Shown: one piece after another, positions 1 through 5,774 of the stretch
Position numbering within the stretch: position 1 is the stretch's first letter
Layout: every line of letters begins with the position of its first letter
Assembly: GCA_963926275.1 (NCBI GenBank)
Contig: CAWUWP010000055.1
Span: forward strand, 1 to 6,941
Direction of reading: 5' to 3'
From: UBA1858 sp963926275
GTDB taxonomy: Bacteria; Pseudomonadota; Gammaproteobacteria; UBA4575
Length of the DNA stretch: 6,941 nt
Translations under genes and position numbers: made by a program
Notes under the pieces: model-generated
Seen by the model: only the letters and a program-made list of their open reading frames with translations
Databases searched by the model: none
What the model was told of the DNA's origin: nothing

Positions 1-1
1 G

Positions 2-19
2 AAAAAACTACAGCGTAGT
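2..19 (-). terminator. Weak terminator-like hairpin downstream of mtdA
   Basis: On the minus strand ACTAC, loop GCT, GTAGT is followed by five T residues, about 45 bases after the mtdA stop. The stem is only 5 bp and AT-leaning, so this may be chance. If real, it would end the ppc-mtdA transcript. A short open frame across the same bases (50 to the edge) makes it uncertain whether this is non-coding. Confidence 0.3.
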
Positions 20-65
20 AGATGCGTGTTAACCCAAAGGTAGGCTGCATGTGTAAATTCGTTAT

Positions 66-923
66 CTAGAGAAGTGATTCGGCGGTTTGATAAACTTCTT
101 TAGCATCTAGCACGAGGTCATTGCTTTCAAATAAACGCGCAATACAGGCACGATGTAATCGAAGTTTTAGTGCGCCAACACCAATGCCGCCAAAGATACG
201 CTTACCAAAACGCTCTTCGTTTTTATCCATCATATCGATGCCTTCAAAACCTAATGGTGGAGCCGTGTTCACATCGGCAAGTACTTCTAATGTTGGGTGA
301 TTCTGCCAATGGTCCGCACGCAATAACTGAATGCCTGTTTTACCAGCACCAAATACAATATGTGCATTATCAAGGGCAGCGGCAATGGTGTCGTCGTCAG
401 AAGCTACCATTGGCTCTAAGTCGACATCAAACTGTTGCTTCATTAGCTCACATGATTGCTGTGAACGATCAAGCTTACGTGAAGTTAATCTCACATTAGC
501 ACCATTCATGGCTAACAGGGCTGCGGCACGCTGACCAACAGGGCCAGTGCCGGCTAATACAACAGCTGTTTTACTTTTTACTTCTGTTGAATTAGTAATC
601 AGAGCTACGCCTGCAGCGGCTGTAGTGTTGCAACCATTGCTGTCTAACATCACAGAGACACGAAACTTCTGAAAAAATATTTTCTGTACAGCGGCAAATA
701 ATTCTTGGCCTGCTGCAAGGTCGCTACCACCGACAAATAGTGCTGTATTCTTTTTGTTTTTAGGTGCGCGTGTGTAAATTGCACCTTCGACTAGAGAGTA
801 GCAATTTTCAGGAGTAATTCCGGCTAGTTGAGTTACGTGATCTGCTCCACCATCATAGGCAACGACGGAGTCAAATACACTGGGTATAGCATCTGTATCA
901 AAATGATAAAGTAATTTTTTCAT
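66..923 (-). CDS. mtdA: NADP-dependent methylene-tetrahydrofolate (and methylene-H4MPT) dehydrogenase
   Basis: Interconverts methylene- and methenyl-tetrahydrofolate with NADP(H), joining C1 oxidation/reduction to the serine cycle. The Methylorubrum enzyme also accepts methylene-H4MPT. The 285 aa match the usual length of about 288. The N-terminus is FDTDAIPSVFDSVVAYDGGAD (roughly residues 8-28), and VMLDSNGCNTTAAAG is at 91-105, both very like MtdA. The nucleotide loop is AGTGPVGQRAAALL (124-137), and the following SRK (148-150) can hold the NADP 2'-phosphate. The C-terminal segment LKLRLHRACIARLFES is also characteristic. This family is unrelated in layout to the bifunctional FolD, which argues against FolD. 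The sequence fits MtdA better than MtdB. The ATG at 923 lies 38 bases after the ppc stop with no clear Shine-Dalgarno, so translation may depend on coupling or leaderless-like initiation. The stop is TAG. A fchA cyclohydrolase often follows mtdA elsewhere, but none is seen before the edge. Confidence 0.93.
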   Translation of the reverse strand: MKKLLYHFDTDAIPSVFDSVVAYDGGADHVTQLAGITPENCYSLVEGAIYTRAPKNKKNTALFVGGSDLAAGQELFAAVQKIFFQKFRVSVMLDSNGCNTTAAAGVALITNSTEVKSKTAVVLAGTGPVGQRAAALLAMNGANVRLTSRKLDRSQQSCELMKQQFDVDLEPMVASDDDTIAAALDNAHIVFGAGKTGIQLLRADHWQNHPTLEVLADVNTAPPLGFEGIDMMDKNEERFGKRIFGGIGVGALKLRLHRACIARLFESNDLVLDAKEVYQTAESLL

Positions 924-961
924 AGTTAAATTTCAGTATTAATTAATGCATGTCTGGCGCG

Positions 962-3757
962 TTAGCCTGTCCAGCCTAAGCCTGCAGCAACACAGTTGAT
1001 AGACAATAGTAGTGGCACCAAATTTGATTTTTTAGAGTTCTCGTTAGAATCAGGTGATCTAAATTGTTTGACTAGTTTCACTTGCTCTAATCCAATTTGC
1101 TTGATTCCTTCAATACGCGTCACCATCGTGTTATGGAAGTTAGGGAATCGTTTGCACAACTCAGCTTCTTGAGTGATTTTTAAGATCATTTGCTCAGTGA
1201 GTTCTCGTTCTTTACCGATCAAGCCCATTATCTGTGTGCAACTTTCTTTATCTTCTACCAACGTCGCGTATTCGTTAGCGACATCAAAGTCAGTTAGGAA
1301 TAACATTTTTTCAACGTTATCAGTGATCAATCTAAAGATAGGGCACTTCTCAAACATTTCGTGCAGCATGGCAAGACCTTGGTCGCCGCGCACACTCAAT
1401 AATTGTTGAATAGCGCTGCCGTAGCCATACCAGCCAGGTACCATTAAACGATTCTGTGTCCAGGCAAATACCCATGGAATTGCGCGCAAGTCATCTAGGC
1501 TATTAGCACCAAAGCGACGAGCAGGGCGTGAGCCAATTTTCATTAGCGTTAATTCTTCCACCGGACTTGCCAGCTGGTAGAAGTCGACTAAGCCTGGTGT
1601 TTCTACCAACTCGCGGTAAGTGACTTGGGAAGTGCCAGATAATGCTTCCATTATCTCGTCATATTCAGCACGATTTTGTAGATTAGGATCTTGCTGAGAG
1701 AATAATGTGTGGGCTATTACGCTAGAGGCGAGTAATTCCATTTGTTGTTCGGCCACTTCGCGGTTAGCAAATTTACCTGATACAACTTCACCTTGCTCAG
1801 TCACTCTCATGCGACCATTAATTGTGCCTGCAGGTTGTGCGGCAATAGCGCGTCCGGCAGGGGCACCACCACGTGATACTGAACCACCACGACCATGGAA
1901 GAATGAAATTTGCACGCCATGTTTCTGGCCCGCCTGGTAAATTTTTGTTTGTGCTTTACTGACTTCCCAGGTAGAGCACACACAGCCACCATCTTTATTT
2001 GAATCAGAGTAACCCACCATGATTTCCTGATGACCACCAAATTCTTTAATGGTGCGCTGAACAAATGGGAGATCAAGTAAGTCTTCTAAAATTTCAGGAC
2101 CATTGCGTAAGTCATCGATAGTTTCTAATAGCGGCACAATTAAGATGCGACACGAATCGACATGCTTATCATCAGTGAATAGACCGGCGTATTTAGCTAG
2201 CAAATACACGCCAATAATATCTTCACTAGATTGGGTCATACTTAAAATGAACACACCAAAGGCATCTCGATCGATTTTTTCTTGCAGCGTCACAATTAAG
2301 CGCATTAAGTCTAATGTGGCAGCACTCATATCTGTGAGTGTGCTGAATTGTGGCAATCTTTCTAACGGTTCTTTTAACTTTTCTAATAACCACTCGCGCC
2401 ATTCTTTACTGTCTTTAGCTGGTGGTTCTTGATCTGCGCCATTTTGAATTTTCCAAATATCTTGTAGCGTTTGGGTGGTGACTGTTGAATTCTGTCTTAA
2501 ATCTAAGCTTGTGGTATGGAATCCAAATGCTTCTATTCCATGTCGGAATGGACGAATGTGATTCATGCATATTGATTCACACTTAGCCGCAATAAGTCCA
2601 TCTTCAACGACGCGTAAATCATCGGCTACTTCACTAACAGACTTGTAAGCAATACTTTGATTGCTATCAGTAGATAACTGATAAAGATTAGCTGTAAGAC
2701 GTTTTATTATGCAATAAGTGATTTGTCTGAATACTTCACCAGGATTTCGAGATTTAATTGTCTCGGCTTCACCACTCTTTTCTAGAATAGCATTTAATTT
2801 ATCATAGAAATGTTCAGGTAATTCTACTGAGTGATTTGCAATACTTAAGTATGAGCCAAGCTTTCTCAGTTCAGTTAAGTAATGTTGTAAAGTTGCTTTA
2901 GCCGATTGTCTAACAGCATGCTCAGTGACTTCTGTAGTAACGAAAGGGTTGCCGTCACGATCACCGCCAATCCATGAGCCAAATTGAAAGAAAGCCGGCA
3001 CATTAAATGTCTCGCCAGGGTAATACGTATTTAGTGTTCGTTCTAATTCTGAATATAGTTGTACTACGCCTTCATACAAAGATTCTTTGAAGAAGTGCAT
3101 TCCCCAGGAAACTTCTTGTTGTACGGTTGGTTTTTCTAAACGTATCTCACCGGTCAACCAAAGCAGGTCAATTTCATCGCGTACTTTAAGTTTTAGCATT
3201 TCTCTTTCGCGCGGTGTGGTGCGATTCTTTTCGAGCTGTTTGAGCAGCATGTAAATGCGATGATGAATTTCTAATACAGTGACACGCTTAGCTTCAGTGG
3301 GGTGCGCGGTAATAGTCGGCAGCACTGATGAGTTTTCTAAGACATTTTGAAGCTGGGCAGCACTAACGCCTTCGCTTGCCGCTTGCGATACAACTTGTGC
3401 AAATGTGCCAGGAACTTGGTCGTGGCCAATTTCAGTTTCAATTAAACGTAAACGCTTTTCATTGACGTGTTGATCTAGTGTTGATAATAACTGAAACCAT
3501 ATACCATAAGCTTGTAAGGAATAAGTCAGTAATGCTTCGCTGGAATGACGGAGCTCTTGCTTACCAAGAATAATATCTTCGATTTCCGGACTGCGTTTGC
3601 GAATGACATCGAGCAAGCTATTGAATAATAATTCAGAGACTTCGTCGCCATACGTTGTGACTCGTTCAGAGATAGAAGCGCTGCTAGAAACAGAGACAAA
3701 CTGAGTCCAGTTAGATAAAAATGATTTTATCGACATTGATTTTTTCTTGGTAGACAT
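962..3757 (-). CDS. ppc: Phosphoenolpyruvate carboxylase
   Basis: Carboxylates PEP with bicarbonate to oxaloacetate, the CO2-fixing step of the serine cycle. The enzyme is cytoplasmic and normally a tetramer. The protein has 931 aa, slightly longer than E. coli PPC (883). Catalytic landmarks are intact: H152 in TAHPTEAKR, GGDRDGNP (264-271), LDLRQNS (418-424), metal-binding E545 in VPLLETIDDL, D585 and K588 in GYSDSNKDGG, H621, R623 and R629 in the FHGRGGSVSRGGAP loop, and R744 and R758 around GSRPARR and LRAIPWVFAWTQNR. The C-terminus ends GLGWTG where bacterial enzymes typically have GMRNTG, so the Asn that binds inhibitory aspartate is a Trp. The Lys of the same site aligns with L821. The start at 3757 gives a family-like, Ser-rich N-terminus but has no good Shine-Dalgarno (only GAGAG about 13 bases away). 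A second Met at residue 8 has none either. mtdA follows after 38 bases. Confidence 0.96.
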   Translation of the reverse strand: MSTKKKSMSIKSFLSNWTQFVSVSSSASISERVTTYGDEVSELLFNSLLDVIRKRSPEIEDIILGKQELRHSSEALLTYSLQAYGIWFQLLSTLDQHVNEKRLRLIETEIGHDQVPGTFAQVVSQAASEGVSAAQLQNVLENSSVLPTITAHPTEAKRVTVLEIHHRIYMLLKQLEKNRTTPREREMLKLKVRDEIDLLWLTGEIRLEKPTVQQEVSWGMHFFKESLYEGVVQLYSELERTLNTYYPGETFNVPAFFQFGSWIGGDRDGNPFVTTEVTEHAVRQSAKATLQHYLTELRKLGSYLSIANHSVELPEHFYDKLNAILEKSGEAETIKSRNPGEVFRQITYCIIKRLTANLYQLSTDSNQSIAYKSVSEVADDLRVVEDGLIAAKCESICMNHIRPFRHGIEAFGFHTTSLDLRQNSTVTTQTLQDIWKIQNGADQEPPAKDSKEWREWLLEKLKEPLERLPQFSTLTDMSAATLDLMRLIVTLQEKIDRDAFGVFILSMTQSSEDIIGVYLLAKYAGLFTDDKHVDSCRILIVPLLETIDDLRNGPEILEDLLDLPFVQRTIKEFGGHQEIMVGYSDSNKDGGCVCSTWEVSKAQTKIYQAGQKHGVQISFFHGRGGSVSRGGAPAGRAIAAQPAGTINGRMRVTEQGEVVSGKFANREVAEQQMELLASSVIAHTLFSQQDPNLQNRAEYDEIMEALSGTSQVTYRELVETPGLVDFYQLASPVEELTLMKIGSRPARRFGANSLDDLRAIPWVFAWTQNRLMVPGWYGYGSAIQQLLSVRGDQGLAMLHEMFEKCPIFRLITDNVEKMLFLTDFDVANEYATLVEDKESCTQIMGLIGKERELTEQMILKITQEAELCKRFPNFHNTMVTRIEGIKQIGLEQVKLVKQFRSPDSNENSKKSNLVPLLLSINCVAAGLGWTG

Positions 3758-3782
3758 AATTGGGTTTAGCTCTCATACATGC

Positions 3783-3807
3783 AAAAGGAGGCATGCAGCC
3801 TCCTTTT
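3783..3807 (-). terminator. Perfect 10-bp hairpin between reductase gene and ppc: terminator or attenuator
   Basis: Read on the minus strand, the arm AAAAGGAGGC is followed by a 5-base loop (TGCAT) and the exact complement GCCTCCTTTT. The GC core flanked by an A-run and a T-run is the form of a Rho-independent terminator, and its symmetry would let it act in both directions. The T-run is only four bases and is part of the stem, so termination may be partial. It begins about 70 bases after the reductase stop and ends about 25 bases before the ppc start, so it could separate an mtkA-mtkB-reductase unit from a ppc-mtdA unit or attenuate read-through. The left arm also contains a near-perfect Shine-Dalgarno sequence, so translational control is an alternative reading. 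Confidence 0.6.
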
Positions 3808-3878
3808 AGGTAAGTTATTAAACAATAATGCTCACGTTATGTGAAGCAATGAATGTTCATAACGGCTTAAGTTGTAGT

Positions 3879-4847
3879 CTATACCAACTTATCGCGTGGG
3901 ATTTCTCCCGCAAAGAAGGCTCTTAAATTTTCTAAAACACGTTCGCCCATGGCAATTCTTGTTTCAATAGATGCGCTACCAAGGTGCGGAAGTAATACTG
4001 CATTTTCACAATCTAAGAAACCAGGGTCTAATTTTGGCTCACCTTCAAACACATCAAGACCTGCGCCAGCAATGGTGCCATTTTTGAGTGCAGAAATAAG
4101 TGCTTGGTTGTCAATAACATCACCACGTGCTGAGTTAATTAATATGGCATGTTTTTGCATCATGCCAATACGCTCATCATTTAAAAGGTGGTAAGTATCT
4201 TTTCCACCTGGACAATGAAGTGATACAAAGTCAGATTTTTGCAATACATCTTCAACGTTCATTTGTGTGGCACCAAACTTATTGATGACTTCTTGCGAAG
4301 GTGGGTATGGATCACTAAAAATAATTTTCATACCGAATCCAAAATGAGCACGTGTTGCCATTGCTTGAGCAATACGACCGAAACCGATACAACCTAAGGT
4401 CTTACCTGTGACTTTAGTTGCCATCATGTGCGTTGGACGCCAACCAGTCCACGCACCACTGCGAAGATGACGTTCACCTTCACCAATTCTACGTGCTGCA
4501 GACAGCAATAAACCCATTGCAATATCGGCAGTACAATCAGTCAGAACTTCTGGTGTGTTAGTGACAGTTAAGCCGCGTGCTTTTGCCGCATCTAAGTCGA
4601 TGTGATTAAAGCCAACACCGTAACTGCCAATAACTTTGGCAGAAATATCCGCGGTACCAAGAACATCTGCATTAATGGGATCCGTCACTGTTGGACAGAA
4701 TGCATCGCAGTTATTTAAAGCCGCTTTTAATTCATCAGGAGTCATAGCAACGTCACTTTCATTAAGTTGAACGTCGTATAGCTCTTTTAGTTTTGCCTCA
4801 ACTGGCTCTGGCCACTTGCGGGTAACAATAACCTTAGGTTTACTCAT
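3879..4847 (-). CDS. Hydroxypyruvate/glyoxylate reductase, GyaR/GRHPR-like D-2-hydroxyacid dehydrogenase
   Basis: A 322-aa NAD(P)-dependent D-2-hydroxyacid dehydrogenase, inferred to reduce hydroxypyruvate to D-glycerate in the serine cycle. The substrate-side segment SYGVGFNHID is at 75-84. The Rossmann nucleotide loop is GFGRIAQA (155-162). The expected catalytic triad is present: R241 in NSARGD, E270 in FEGEP, and H288 in LPHLGSAS. An Asp (D179 in FSDPYPPS) falls at the end of the second beta strand, which usually favours NADH over NADPH. Overall it looks like the glyoxylate/hydroxypyruvate reductase (GyaR/GRHPR) branch and not the classical serine-cycle HprA of Methylorubrum, whose sequence as I recall it is clearly different, so I give no symbol. 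The ATG at 4847 has an AAGGAG seven bases upstream, so the start is secure. It lies 27 bases after mtkB, in the same apparent operon. Glyoxylate or another 2-oxoacid could also be a substrate. Sequence alone does not fix this. Confidence 0.87.
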   Translation of the reverse strand: MSKPKVIVTRKWPEPVEAKLKELYDVQLNESDVAMTPDELKAALNNCDAFCPTVTDPINADVLGTADISAKVIGSYGVGFNHIDLDAAKARGLTVTNTPEVLTDCTADIAMGLLLSAARRIGEGERHLRSGAWTGWRPTHMMATKVTGKTLGCIGFGRIAQAMATRAHFGFGMKIIFSDPYPPSQEVINKFGATQMNVEDVLQKSDFVSLHCPGGKDTYHLLNDERIGMMQKHAILINSARGDVIDNQALISALKNGTIAGAGLDVFEGEPKLDPGFLDCENAVLLPHLGSASIETRIAMGERVLENLRAFFAGEIPRDKLV

Positions 4848-4854
4848 TAAGATT

Positions 4855-4860
4855 CTCCTT
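4855..4860 (-). promoter_or_regulatory. Ribosome-binding site of the hydroxypyruvate reductase gene
   Basis: The minus strand reads AAGGAG, then seven bases (AATCTTA-like, A/T rich), then ATG. This is the strongest ordinary ribosome-binding site in the window and confirms the start at 4847. It suggests the reductase is translated independently of mtkB despite the short 27-base gap. Confidence 0.75.
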
Positions 4861-4874
4861 GAAACTTTTTTAGA

Positions 4875-5762
4875 CTATAAATCTTTTAAAACTCTTTCCA
4901 TGGTGCTACCCAAATCTGAAGGGGTCGGTGAAACAATGACACCAGCCGCTTCTAATAGAGCAACTTTTTCAGCTGCACTTTCGCCAACACCAGAAACAAT
5001 CGCACCTGCATGACCCATACGGCGTCCTTTAGGAGCGGTAAGCCCTGCGATGTAAGCCACCAATGGTTTAGTCATGTGATTTTTGAAATATTCTGCGGCT
5101 TCAGCTTCTTGTGGGCCACCAATTTCACCGATCATCATCACAGCTTTGGTATCTGGATCGTTTTCAAAATGTTCTAGGATGTCACGATGTGAACTTCCAT
5201 TAATCGGGTCACCACCAATACCAACACTAGTCGTAATTCCGATACCGCGATCTTTCATTTGAGAGGCAGCTTCGTAACCTAATGTGCCTGAACGTCCAAC
5301 AACACCGACAACACCTTTCATATAAATATGGTCAGGCATAATACCTAGCATCGCTTTCCCTGGGCTGATGGTACCGGCACAGTTGGGACCTGTCAGGATC
5401 ATACGATCTTCTTTCTTGTAACGATACATGTAGCGTTTAACCATCATCATATCTTGAGCGGGGATACCGTCTGAAATAGCGACACAGTATTTAATCCCTG
5501 CATCCGCCGCTTCCATGATTGAATCTGCAGCAAATGCGGCAGGAACAAAAATGATACTGGCTTCAGCGCCAGCTTCTTTTACCGCTTCTTTCACAGTATT
5601 GAAGACAGGTTTACCTAAATGTTCTTGCCCACCTTTACCTGGTGTGACACCACCAACAACGTTGGTGTTGTAGTTCATCATCTCTTGTGCGTGGAATGTA
5701 CCGATCTTACCGGTGAATCCTTGCACGATGACTTTGGTATTTTCATCTAATAAAATAGTCAT
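4875..5762 (-). CDS. mtkB: Malate-CoA ligase (malate thiokinase) alpha subunit
   Basis: CoA-binding, phosphohistidine-carrying subunit of malate-CoA ligase, partner of MtkA. The protein is 295 aa, about the usual 296. The N-terminal CoA-binding Rossmann domain opens with VIVQGFTGKIGTFHA (residues 11-25), and GGVTPGKGG is at 37-45. GPNCAG is at 125-130, where succinyl-CoA synthetase alpha normally has GPNCPG. GRSGTLGYE (156-164) and GIGGDPINGS (181-190) belong to the ligase domain. The active-site histidine that becomes phosphorylated is H251 in GRRMGHAGAI. The start at 5762 is fixed by a GGAG motif 8 bases upstream in the 12-base gap after mtkA, so the two genes are almost certainly co-transcribed and translated in balance. 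The stop is TAG. Succinyl-CoA synthetase alpha is the main alternative. The GPNCAG variant and the ppc, hydroxypyruvate reductase and mtdA neighbours argue against it. Confidence 0.94.
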   Translation of the reverse strand: MTILLDENTKVIVQGFTGKIGTFHAQEMMNYNTNVVGGVTPGKGGQEHLGKPVFNTVKEAVKEAGAEASIIFVPAAFAADSIMEAADAGIKYCVAISDGIPAQDMMMVKRYMYRYKKEDRMILTGPNCAGTISPGKAMLGIMPDHIYMKGVVGVVGRSGTLGYEAASQMKDRGIGITTSVGIGGDPINGSSHRDILEHFENDPDTKAVMMIGEIGGPQEAEAAEYFKNHMTKPLVAYIAGLTAPKGRRMGHAGAIVSGVGESAAEKVALLEAAGVIVSPTPSDLGSTMERVLKDL

Positions 5763-5770
5763 TTTTAAAT

Positions 5771-5774
5771 CTCC
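5771..5774 (-). promoter_or_regulatory. Ribosome-binding site of mtkB
   Basis: The minus strand reads GGAG, then eight A/T bases, then the mtkB ATG. The motif sits directly after the mtkA stop codon, which fits tight translational coupling of the two ligase subunits. Confidence 0.7.

Noticed and set aside
42..51. A 10-base string AGGCTGCATG shared by the left edge and the hairpin before ppc, and TGCATG in all three larger gaps.
   Set aside because: TGCATG also occurs inside ppc, mtkB and mtkA, and a single shared 10-mer can arise by chance. The flanks do not match, so I do not call a repeat.
170..534. Plus-strand open frames at 170-499 and 331-534.
   Set aside because: They are antisense to the well-supported mtdA, are compositionally odd and resemble nothing I recognise.
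66..923. FolD-type methylene-H4F dehydrogenase/cyclohydrolase or MtdB.
   Set aside because: FolD has different landmark motifs. The N-terminal FDTDAIPSVFD, the DGGAD segment and the C-terminal LHRACIARLFES are those of MtdA, and the serine-cycle context agrees.
1707..2432. Open frames on the plus strand and in another minus frame inside ppc (for example 1707-1940, 1807-2076, 2103-2432).
   Set aside because: They lie wholly within the strongly conserved ppc coding sequence, have no family resemblance and have no ribosome-binding site. They are shadow frames.
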